Of a stretch of DNA of 64,000 nt, positions 11,605-21,407 are shown one piece after another. The position numbers were made by a program, and so were the translations under genes. The stretch's first letter is position 1. Each line of letters begins with the position of its first letter. This stretch comes from Sarcomyxa edulis (Eukaryota; Basidiomycota; Agaricomycetes; Agaricales; Mycenaceae): NCBI GenBank assembly GCA_009761415.1, contig QUOL01000001.1, positions 1-64,000 on the forward strand. Reading direction: 5' to 3'. The notes beneath the pieces are model-generated. The model saw only the letters and a list, made by a program, of their open reading frames with translations, was not told the origin of the DNA and ran no database searches.

Positions 11605-12138
11605 TCGTCTCCTCTCCATCTTTTCTCATGCAATTCTCGTCTTCGACGCTTGCTCACCGTGACTACAATATAACTCGGTGTCTGTTTCGACATTCAAAGG
11701 TGAGCGCGCATCGTCTTTCGAGCTGGCTGTTCTGATCCGTATTCTCGGCTAGTGATTTTCTTCGGGATCGGTCTTCCCTTTAAGCCTAGTCTCGACTCGT
11801 CGTGGTCCCTTGGTTCAGTTCATGTCGTCGCTCTGCTCATAGTCGGGCGATATTTCTGTGAGTTACCTTTCTTCCCTCCTCATCCTCTGAATCTCGATCT
11901 CACAGTTATCGAAAACCATCTCCACTCTTCTCGACAATGTACAGTCTCAGGGCTAACCCGTACGTTGTTTCGACGAATCAAAGACCATCCATCCTGATCA
12001 TTTATCGTATCTTCATAAAGCACAACACCGCGATATGACTGTCTCTCCGCCTTAGTATAACCAGGCCACTTTGTAAGTCATCTTTGTACAGAATAATGGA
12101 TCATTATCTTACTGATCTCTTCTCTGCAACCCTTTGCC

Positions 12139-12638
12139 TTGACCTGACCAGTCACGTATCACCAGATACTCAATCCCTTCAAAAGATTACTTATGCGTGT
12201 CGTGTAACCTAGTAAGTCTCAGGTAGAGATACAATTTCGTTACTCCCGATAATCTCTTCCTTAAGACCCTTCGCCTTGACCTAACCAGTCAACATGCCCG
12301 CCATCTCTGTCTGCAGAAGGAAAAAGGCCGTACAATCGAGTCCATCGTCCGTCATTCAATCTAGAGAGAAATGCATTGCGCAATACCCATACCCCGTACA
12401 TATTTCTTCTATAGCTCCGCCTCGTCGTGCTGATCTCGCTCCCAAAGTGTCGTTCGTGACTCCGCCTTGACCTAACCAGTCAACGTGCTCGCCGTATGGG
12501 CATTACTAACGGCTTTGTCTTGAGTATTAACACGTCACGGTACACCTCGCCCTGTGAGTCTTCACTGCGATAAGTGGGGATCTGTTTTGTCCCGCTGACC
12601 TCTCCTCCACTGTTAGGTCCCTTGACCTAACCAGTCAA
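12139..12638 (+). repeat. Four TTGAC...GTCAA direct repeats, copy 1
   Basis: The 17-base TTGACCTAACCAGTCAA occurs at 12276-12292, 12467-12483 and 12622-12638, with a variant (TTGACCTGACCAGTCAC) at 12139-12155. Each is preceded by GCC or TCC and most are followed by C. It is an inverted pentamer (TTGAC/GTCAA) around CTAACCA. It also looks like a branch site plus CAG acceptor on the plus strand, so the repeats may be duplicated intron ends or binding sites. Confidence 0.8.
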
Positions 12639-12960
12639 CGAGTCCACCGTCCGATGCACGTTGGGGAACCACTTCAGTCAAGTCAATCAGTCAGCCAGTC
12701 CACCGTTCGATATAGATTCAAACATCATATCTACGTAGTACCGTTCGAAAACCTAGCCATTTATCGATGGTATACATTATACCGAGACCATCTTCATCCC
12801 TGTCCCGCTGATCTCTGATCTTTTTTCCAGGTCGTGTCCTTGTCGATACGTCCGCCGCTCGAAGCTCTCTTAGACATTGACTTCAATTTCTCGGAAGTTC
12901 GAGGCGTGCATCTCACTTGTCTCCCGTAAGTCTTTTTGCTAATATCTAATGTCTGATGTT

Positions 12961-14253
12961 GAAGTATCAAATCCGCTGATATTTTCTCTACTTTTCTCGT
13001 TCTTTCGGAGTTATCCTGACTTGCTCGCGCACCGGCGGAGACGAAAGCCGCTTCAATCAAGTAAATACTTATGCGTTCATCGACGGGACGTTCTGAATAG
13101 GAGGGACATTTACGTCGATGGCTGGAGACTCGTCAGCTCGCTTGCTTGCTCGTTCGTTCCAGAAGACGGCAGTGGGAGCAGGTGGCACCTCGAGTGTGAA
13201 TGTGTTTGTCGTAGCTCTTCTCATCTCAGGGACTTGTACTCTCGACGGGGGGGAGTCGAGCAGGTGATGGGCAGTATGTAGAGTCTTATAGACCGTAGTA
13301 GATTGAAATATAATATGTATTTTGTCATTTCGTCGCCCTGTCCCTTGTTTCTGGACATCAGTGTGAGATGCAAGTCGTGCATGGGGTTCGCGATATCTTC
13401 GCCATGTCGTTGGTGTCGAGAGTTCACTCGCTAGCAGGGTGTCGAACCGATTCGGGGTGTCTTCTATACTCGCAGGATGAGCAGGCACTCGAGTTCAATG
13501 GGTACTTGAAGATACACATTTTCCGAGTCTGCGTACAGTACCATGTGGAAATACACTAGTTCGTACCTCTGCAGTTCATCACCCGATTTCCAGAATCGAT
13601 GCAGGCATGAGTGTCGCGACCACATTATGCGGAATGTCCAGACGAGATGAAGAGTGGAGAGTGGTGTCGAGAATGCTGGTTGTCATCCAGTGAACCGGCT
13701 TTGTGGCGGCTAGAAGTAGGAATTGATAAGTTGAACTTACTCACCTCGCCTCCGTCTACGAAAGCAAAGAGTGGGGACCATCCTGATCGTACTCGAGGGC
13801 GTTAGATTGCGTTTTCGACGCGACGTCGTGCGAGGAGAAATGGGCTCACCTTGCACGGTGCCTCCAGACGAAGAGACTTGTGTCCTGGAGGGAGTCGCGC
13901 ACAACGAAGGGAGCCCAGGAGATATCTTGCACCAGATCGAGGGGAAGAGGGACGAGGGGAACAATGAAAAGAGCCGCAGTCTGCACGAACAAAGAAAGCT
14001 GCGCCACGTACGCCATGTGTACGTTGCTGAGGACCCGAGCTTTCTGATCATCTACATCAGCCAGCAAGGGAATTCGTTTTTGTTCGACGGTTGATGCATT
14101 CAATCGAAGGATCACGGTTCAGTGATGTATGTTCGGAACATACCAATCGGGCAACTCGGACCAGTGAAGCACTGCAGAAATGTTGCGAGTAGATGGATGC
14201 GATTATATGTGCTCTAGATACATTGCCGTCCTTGAAATCCAAGACATCTATTT
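12961..14253 (-). other. Possible small minus-strand gene downstream of aminopeptidase, copy 1
   Basis: Minus-strand introns can be drawn at about 14054-14150 (GTATGTTCC to GATGTAG), 13780-13850 (GTGAGCCC to GATCAG) and 13671-13740 (GTGAGTAAG to CAACCAG). Splicing them from an ATG near 14242 gives an open frame of roughly 130 residues ending near 13624. A second frame through the middle exon is also open, so the assignment is weak. The 139-codon minus frame at 13069-13488 is unexplained. No family recognised. It lies tail-side of the aminopeptidase, on the same strand. Confidence 0.3.
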
Positions 14254-16757
14254 TCAGGCTTGATTCCCGGCTAGACGCCGAGCATACTCCACAAGAGCCC
14301 TAGAAAAACAATCAGGTACAGTGTTCAAATCTTCAGATCAAGACAACGAGGAGTTTACCTTACTGGACGACCAGTCATACCGACCTCCTGATAAGGCGTA
14401 GATCGTGTAGCCTATCACATACCGCTCGTCAGTTTCCCCTTTTCCAGGCGGACAATAGAACGGTAAAAACGCACCTCCATAGATCCCGCAATGTCGATAT
14501 GCGCCCACTTCAAGGGCGCTTCTTGACCATCATCGGTGGGTTCGATACCATCAACAAACGCTTTGAGGAACAAAGCGGCTGTACACGCGCCAGCAGGTTT
14601 CCCACCCGTCTGTCGATACGATGATGTGAGCCATACCCGTGCGGGGAAATCACAACAAGGAAAACGTACGTTGCAGAGGTCGGCGTTGGATGAGTAGATT
14701 TGAGGACCATAGTCTTCATCGAGAGGCATACGCCAGAATCGGTCATACTCAGCCTCTCCTGCTACACGCAGTTGTTCCCATAGTGTGTCCGACGTCTGGA
14801 ATACAAGGAAGGATGGTAAAATGTGAGCAGGTATGTATCCAAGAGGTATGAACGTACTCACAGAAAATACGCCCGAGTAGATCTCACCCAGGGCGGTATC
14901 CATTGCTCTATGATAGAAGTTAGTCCCCTATCGCGAGCTTATCATATCAGGAATGAGATACGCACCCAGTGAGAGTAGCCACATCAATCAGAGTATGTGG
15001 CTTGTATGTCGTGGAAGCATAATAGATGGAATCTGTATCAAAAACGATCAGTTCCATTCCATAGACGTCGCAAGAAAGGAACTGTCCAACCAGAGAGCAC
15101 GAGGCGACCTTCGGCATCAGTGTTGTCGACTTCGACTGATTTGCCGTTCATGGCGTAGATGCTAACGGGCCGGTGGTAAGGGCTAGTCAGACATATAGAA
15201 CGGCATTGATTGTGCCACTGCTTACATATCTCCGGGTTTGGTGGCGCTAGGCCCTGGCATGTTTTCGGTCAGAGGGCATACAGTGATTAGGTTGATGCTG
15301 TGGAATACGGTGATATGAACGATGCATTTCTACGGTGGAGGTGGATAGATGGGACTTACGGGAGGTTCAGTTTGGCGATAGCCAAAGTGGAGGAGACGAC
15401 TGTCGCAGCACCACCTGTGGTGCGTGTAAGCCACAGTTCTTCGACAGAGAACGGAAAGACGGAGTGACTGAGGGCTTACCCATATCACCGCGCATCAACT
15501 TCATGTGCTGTGAATCAACGTTCAGATAACATAGCCGAGGTGCCATCAACGGAGTAAAAAAAAACCTTACCGCTCCAGGCTTCAAGCTGATTCCTCCAGA
15601 ATCAAACGTGATCCCTTTCCCAACGAACGAGAGAGGTTGGGCGTCTTTCGACGGAGCGCCTTTGTAGTGGCTATTCGAAATAGACATGAGATCCCTGTGC
15701 CTGATACCTCTAATGAAAATGGGTGGACGTACATTTCCAGGAATTTGGCAGGTTCCGATGTACCATGTGTTACCGAAAGGAAGGTGCGCTATAGGGTACG
15801 ATGGGTGTTCAGCTGCTGTGAGAACGTAGATTTCGTGCGTACCATGCCCATCTTCTCAGCCCAAGCTGAGGATTATGGAGATCAATAAGATGTCACGACG
15901 AGAGGGTAGTTCCATACCTTCATCACGGACGAAAATCTCAACATTCGGTACGCCCGCAAACTCAGCCTTGACGCGTTCTGTGAATATCTGACAAGAAAGT
16001 CAACAAAATCCGGAATCTCGTCTCTGCAGAGGAAACCAACTGACAGTCGGAGTCATCATGTTTGCAGGGAGTTCCATCAACTGTTGAACAGAGTAACTTT
16101 TTTTAGAACAAACAGCATCTTCATGGGTCACTTCGGACAAACGTACGGTCCGAGCCAAGTTCTGCGATTCCGCATAGATAACTCCTTGTTCCCATTCCTT
16201 GGATTGCACCAATGACTTGAACGCGAACTGTGGTGGAATAGCTTTTTTTAGATTGGGGCTGAACGAGGACTCGGGTTTCGTCTTGAGTGTGAATTTGTAG
16301 AGCGCTAGATGGGCTGCGACGGCTATTGGGAGGCGTCAGCAACCTTCGGGCCAACTTCAGAGATCAAGTACATACCAGCAGCATGGGGGTCGGCAGACGC
16401 GTCGATGGCGACTTCTTTAACACCACCTAACTTCTTGATTTCCTTCACTGCATTACCAACGGATTTTCGTACGGTCTCTCTCTTCACTCCGGCCTTTTTC
16501 GAAGAAAACTCTTCACCCAGGGAAGTCAGAGCAGTGACGTCTGATTCAGGTGTATTGAAGAAAATTCGAGTGGTACCCGCTGGTGGGGATTTGTCTTGAG
16601 GCACGGAAGCCCATAATTTTTCTGAATCTACACCCTTCACAGCCTGGGCTGAGGACGACTTGGGGTCAAATGGGATGATATATGCAGTTGCAGACATTGT
16701 ACGACTCTTGATTAGAGTCGAGGGCTGTCGACGAAGAATAAGGGATGCGCGGTGCAT
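14254..16757 (-). CDS. M17 leucyl aminopeptidase, copy 1
   Basis: Cytosolic-type leucine aminopeptidase: a two-metal enzyme that removes N-terminal residues from peptides. About 17 short introns split a protein of about 490 residues, the usual M17 length. Visible metal/catalytic motifs in order are [10 protein letters not shown] (Lys, Asp), MRGDMGGAATV (Asp) and NTDAEGRL (Asp, Glu, Arg), followed by [11 protein letters not shown]. Some exons encode only 8-15 residues. The stop is TGA at 14254-14256. Two starts are possible. The inner ATG at 16697 ([10 protein letters not shown]) begins the conserved protein. The outer, in-frame ATG at 16757 adds 20 residues ([20 protein letters not shown]), rich in Arg/Ser and lacking acidic residues, resembling a mitochondrial presequence. 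Introns were placed by eye. Confidence 0.95.
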
Positions 16758-16827
16758 AAACCAGTATCTAGGAGAGATTCGAAGGCAGAATTCGAAGGCC
16801 GAATTGCCCGGCTAAAAACTTTTAGAT

Positions 16828-17680
16828 AGTATCTTCCACCTTCGTCAACCAACTACCTGACCTTCATTGTACTCGCCATTGTACTACTCTCGCTCGTGGC
16901 CGGGCCGATGCCGATTGGTGGGATGTGTCTCGGCTGAGGGACTGACAAACAAGTACAAAGCAAAAAAAGAGCCTTCTTCAAAACCTCCTACCATCTTCAT
17001 TTTAAACTTCAAGGGTTTCCCCTCCCGAGGGTATTCATTGCAACTATCTACCGACATGCGTGGCTACTGTACATACTAACTTGGGATTGTGTCCAAGTGT
17101 TTTTATTTCATCTTCGGACTGAAAAACGACAAGTCAGTAATACTCGCAAGACGCGTCGAAAAGGCGTGACACGTACCGCATACAGTCTCAAAAACGACAA
17201 GTTGTCAGTAAAGAGATATATATGCAAGGGCTTGATATCTAAGTGGCTGGATCAGTAGACTTTCGAGGAAATGAGCATGTATATAGATACTTACAGACTG
17301 GAACGGCGTGCTTTCGCATTTTGGGTACTCTGAGGCGAGGACGGCTCTCAGGCCTTTGTAGACAAGACGGGGCGAAATAAGTGAAGTTGGAGTACGAAAA
17401 ACCTGTAGAACGAACGAGAAGGTCAATGGGAAAGTATCGATGATATAAGAGCACGGATACTCTGTGTTTGATGTATACGGCGCTAAGATCGATAGCGCCA
17501 GTGGGAAGAGCTCGAATCTACTCTACACAACCCAGACAAAGACGACGCGAGGCTGATTTGAATGAGGGACGTTGGCCTCGACATCCATCATCAGACCCTC
17601 CAGGTTCTTGATTATCACGCCGGTTTATCGATTCAGGAGGTACGAGACTTGGAAAGACGGCGGGGAAGTCTGGGAACGCC
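16828..17680. other. Unique spacer between duplicates, promoter side of aminopeptidase copy 1
   Basis: This sequence occurs once in the window. Its left end must hold the upstream region of aminopeptidase copy 1. Around 17200-17450 the minus strand has intron-like signals, including the same GTAAGTATCT donor (plus 17285-17295) used by the introns of the repeat array. No frame longer than about 75 codons and no recognisable protein was seen. Confidence 0.6.
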
Positions 17681-17776
17681 CTACATCGAGCTCTTGAACC
17701 AGGAGGTAGGCGATACTTGGAATGATGGTGTGGAAGTTCGGGAACGGTGAGAGCCCCGCATTGAGCTCGATGAACT
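17640..17776. repeat. Two diverged 65-70 base tandem repeats in the spacer
   Basis: Segments starting ACTTGGAAAGACGGCGGGG (about 17648) and ACTTGGAATGATGGTGTGG (about 17713) share a run of related blocks: GGAAGTCTGGGAACG against GGAAGTTCGGGAACG, and GAGCTCTTGAAC against GAGCTCGATGAAC. They overlap the last candidate exon of the Ser-rich frame. Confidence 0.55.
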
Positions 17777-18031
17777 ATGCTGTAAACGAAAAGATGAAGG
17801 AAAGAAATAAACAAAGTTGAGATTCGAAAACTTACTGTAGCCGCACCTAGATAACTTTGGGAAGACTGGGATTGGATGGAGACTGCACGACGTGTAACGA
17901 TAATGGAGCTATTGGGTGGCACAAAGTTGTTGTAGGACGACGGCGGCGACGACGACGAAACTGTGGATATCGTTAGTTTGATTAACAAAGCAAGGAGTCG
18001 AGTGCTTACCAAGAACAAAGGAAATCGGCAT
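17681..18031 (-). CDS. Candidate Ser-rich small protein spanning the copy 2 left junction
   Basis: Three exons splice into one open frame of 81 residues: 18010-18031 (MPISFVL), 17836-17960 and 17681-17779. The introns have GTAAGC...CCACAG and GTAAGTTTT...TTACAG ends. The product is Ser/Pro-rich with a TRRAVSIQSQSSQS stretch and no known domain. Exon 1 lies inside the duplicated unit and exons 2-3 in the unique spacer. Exon 1 is also the tail of the last array exon (18010-18268). An alternative is that these are the last exons of the array transcript read in the RPRGER frame, which would stop in exon 2. Copy 1 has the exon 1 sequence at the window edge, but what follows it is unseen. Confidence 0.35.
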
Positions 18032-21000
18032 GAACTCCCACGCCAACGATGCTTTCGACTACGTTGACGAGAGTCCGCTCGCCGCGGGGCCTGAGCCTCG
18101 AGAATCTTGAGCGCAATTTGACGTGAAACTTAGCCGAGGGGGTGTTGGATGTGTGAGGGCGATTGGCGGAAGCCCGAATATTGAATTAGAATATCGGGAG
18201 GTGATTAGAGAGGCTGGGCGACGGTCTAGACGACGTGCGGCAGGTATGAGAACAACATAGGTGGAGGGCTGAACGAAGATAAAAAATCAGCGGAAGAAGA
18301 GATAATGAGAACATGAAAGATACTTACATAGGCAGTGGGTATCGCTGCCGCATGTCATCGACGATCTCAACGAGTTCGTCGTGCTGCCGCTCGCCGCGGG
18401 GCCTTAGCGTCGAGAATTCGACGCGTAATTGGACCTGAAACTTAGCCGAGGGTGTAGGATGTGCGAGGGCGATTGGCGGAAGCCCAAATATCGAGTTGGA
18501 ACTTCAGAGTGCGATTGGAGAGGCTGGGCGACGACATGACCGACGTGCGGGGCTGTAGATATAGAGATTAGCAATCCATAATACAATGAAGAGATACTAG
18601 GAGATACTTGCATAGGCAGTGGGTATCGCTGCCGCATGTCATCGACGGTCTCAACGAGTTCGTCGTGCTGCCGCTCGCCGCGGGGCCTTAGCGTCGAGAA
18701 TCTGACGCGTAATTTGACGAGAGACTTAGCCGAGGGTGTATGTTTCATGGGGACGCAGGACAGCGATGGGCGGAAGCCCAAATATCGAATTAGAATTTCG
18801 GGACGCTGGGCGATGAGATAAACGACGTGAGCATCGACGATCTCAACGTCTCGTGAGTGCGCTCGCCGCAAGGCTCAAGCCTCGAGAACTTGACGCGTAA
18901 TGTGACGAGAAAGTTAGCCGAAGGGGTGTAGGACGTGTGAGGGCCATTGGCGGAAGGCCGAATATCGAATTAGAATTTCGAGGGTTGCGATTGGAGAGGC
19001 TGGACGATGGCATAACCGACGTGCGAGGCTGTAGATATAGAGATTAGCAATTCAGAAGACGGTGAAGAGATAGTAGAAGATACTTACATAGACAATAAGC
19101 CCGAGGCTTCATGTCAACGACAATCTCAACGAGTGTATCGTGATGCCGCTCGCCGCGGGGCCTGAGCCTCGGAAATCTGACGCGTAAGTTGACGAGAGAC
19201 TTAGCCGAGGATGTATATTCCGTGGGGACGCAGGACAGCGATTGGCGGACCTCCGAATATCGAGTTAGAATTTCGGGAGGCAATTGGAGGGGCTGTACGA
19301 CGACAGAACTGACGTGCGAGGCTGTAGATATAGAGATTAGCAATTCAGAATACAATGAATAGATAGTAGAAGATACTTACAGACGCGGTGGGTATTGACA
19401 CTGCATGTGAACGACGATCTCAACGTGTGTGTCGTGAGTCCGCTCGCCGCGGGGCCTCAGCGTCGAGAATCTGACGCGTAATTGGACGAGAGGCTTAGCC
19501 GAGGGTCTGGGATGTGGGAGGGTGATTGGCAGAAGGTCGAGTATTGTGTCAGAATCTTGGAAGGCGATTGGAGACGCTGAGCGACGGCATAACTGACATA
19601 GCCACATGCAGCGTCGACGCTGCATGTGGACAATGATTTCAACTGCGACGAGAGTCCGCTCGCCGCGGGGCCTCAGCGTCGAGAATCTGACGCGTAATTT
19701 GTTGAGAAACTTAGCCGAGGGTGTAGGATGTGCGAGGGCAATTGGCGGAAGGCCGAATACCGAATTAGAATTTCGGGGCGCGATTGGAGAGGCTGGGCGA
19801 CGGTATAACCAACCTGGTCATCGACGTTGGTTGTGAACGACGATTTCAACGAGTGCGCCATGACGCCGCTCGCCGCGGGGCCTCAATCTCAAATTTTTTG
19901 GGTCTATTTATGTTCTGAAAATAGCCGAGGGTGGAAATCCCATCGCGTTATTTTGCTGGTGATTGCAGAGGAGACAACTGTGTGCTGGGAGACTGTACAA
20001 CACAGCTCTTCAGTGACAAAGGCAAGAAAGGACAAGATGGAACAGACATACGTGGTAACAAGGGCGCTACGCGCCCTCTCGATCCACCACCCACTCCAAC
20101 GAAAGGTCTCGTTCGGCAAGGCAACCGTCTGATCTCTACTTTGAGGACAAGACTGCTCGCCGCGAGGCCGAAATCTCAAGATTTTGGCCGCGCGTTTCGT
20201 CGTGTAAGTTAGCCGAGCAGGATGGTAGGGAACGAGGGTGTTGGGTGGCTGGTGAGAGGTTTTGCGCTAGGTGAGAACAGGTAGGAGATGCATAAAGGGA
20301 AGTGACAGACGTACCATCGACACAAGGGCGCTTCGCGCCCACTCCCTCCTCGCCAGACTGTCGTCGTCGCGGGGTTGACGTTTGGAATTATCCGAGCAGG
20401 ATGGGGGACACGAGGTGTTTGCTAGGGGAGCTGATACCTGATGAGGACGAAGTCTCACTTGATAGCAATGACCACACACCATTATGAGGGCGCTTCGCGC
20501 CCTCTTGTTCCACACGAGACTCCAACGACTCTTCCTCTATTCCCAATCCCACGCTTGCTTTGTGCGAGTAATCTCAGACCGCTCGCCGCGGGGCCAATTT
20601 TCCATAATTTCGGTCGTGGATTGTGAGGTGGAATTAGCCGAGGAGAATGGTGGGGAGGGAGGTCCGATGGTGTTCTCTGTGAGATCTAAGAGCAGGTTAG
20701 GACGAGATCAGATGAGCCCAAAAAGCAGACATACTATGTTCCCAGGGCGCTTCGCACCCTCTCGCTTGATACCCATTATCAACAAGACATTAGTTCCACC
20801 CATGAAAATGCCTCCTTTGTGCGAGATATTCGAGGCCGCTCGCCGTGAGGCCAAGTTCTCTCGATTTTAGCCGTGTATGTTGAGGGGAAATTAGCCGAGC
20901 AAAATGGGAGGGAGGATGGTGTTTTCTCTGGAATCTAAGAGTCGATTAGGACGAAATCAGATGGAACCAACAAGTAGACATACCATGTTATGAGGGCGCT

Positions 21001-21407
21001 TCGCGCCCTCTCATCCCCCACCAAAGCTCAATGAGACATTCTCTCTATCCATGAAGACGTCTCATTTGTGCGAGAAATCCCAGACCGCTCGCCGCGGGGC
21101 CGAAACGTCAGAATTTGAGGTGTGTTTTTTGTGCTGTTGGTTAGCCGAGCATGATGGAAGTTGGATGACGTTTGTCGGAGGACTGTGGATTAGGTTAGGA
21201 GTTGGAGACAACGATTAAAAGCAGAAAACTTACGATGGTCTGAGGGCGCTTCGCGCCCTCTCGTACTATACAATACTCCAACTGGATCCCCTTATCATCA
21301 TCGAGGTATACGCGTGCTTTATGCCATGAAATTCCGACCGCTCGCCGCGGGGCCGAAATATCGAGATTTCGGCCTCTGTTTTGGGATGTGAATTAGCCGA
21401 GGGATAT
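18009..21407 (-). repeat. GC-rich array of exon-intron-like units, copy 2
   Basis: Same array as at 1-3396, differing only by five 1-base indels. The extra G near 18550 makes the exon between the first two 59-base introns 225 bases (75 codons) instead of 224, so copy 2 keeps a triplet length there where copy 1 does not. The corresponding 59-base introns are at about 18269-18327, 18553-18611, 19029-19087 and 19322-19380. In the minus direction the array runs directly into the spacer exons at 17681-18031, which are visible only for this copy. Confidence 0.85.
20061..21260. repeat. Six GC-rich palindromes at candidate donor sites, copy 2
   Basis: Identical counterparts of the copy 1 palindromes, shifted by 18010-18011 bases. 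They keep the same spacing to minus-strand donor-like sequences. Confidence 0.8.

Larger units (their letters stand above)
9401..12960 (+). other. Splice-signal-rich, ORF-poor block read on the plus strand, copy 1
   Basis: Plus-strand intron-like signals recur every 100-250 bases, for example GTATGTCTC near 9533 with acceptor GATTGTAG near 9589, GTAAGT near 10578, GTATGT near 11192, GTAAGTACA near 11413, and a set of acceptors with CCTTGACCTAACCAG between 12140 and 12635. The longest frame (10965-11459, 164 codons) reads through apparent introns and shows no domain. I cannot assemble a convincing protein; a microexon gene or a non-coding spliced transcript are both possible. Confidence 0.4.
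1..16827. repeat. Segmental tandem duplication, copy 1 (left end outside window)
   Basis: This stretch recurs in the same orientation at 18009-34850. The offset is 18008 at the left end and grows to 18023 through small indels: plus one G near 132, plus one G near 540, minus one C near 2352, plus one G near 2394, plus one G near 2900, and plus 12 bases in the CTCCCT tract at 11545. I saw no substitutions. Every reading frame between 3.5 and 16.8 kb translates identically in both copies apart from that hexamer tract. Similarity stops at 16827/34850. Copy 1 starts at window base 1, so its true left edge is unknown. It is either a very recent duplication or an unresolved haplotype/assembly duplicate. 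Confidence 0.97.

Noticed and set aside
11400..11735. ORFs with (SerLeu)n and (GlyGlu)n tracts
   Set aside because: They come from the CTCCCT microsatellite being read in different frames, and change length between copies without other support.
3400..14250. Mating-type locus (homeodomain pair or pheromone/receptor)
   Set aside because: Divergent strand layout suggested it, but no homeodomain WFxNxR motif, no seven-helix receptor and no CAAX-ended small peptide were seen, and the flanking peptidase is M17, not the mitochondrial intermediate peptidase that often flanks such loci.
1..16827. A transposon as the basis of the duplicated unit
   Set aside because: No transposase, reverse transcriptase, terminal inverted repeats or target-site duplication was seen at the junctions, and the unit contains a normal host gene.
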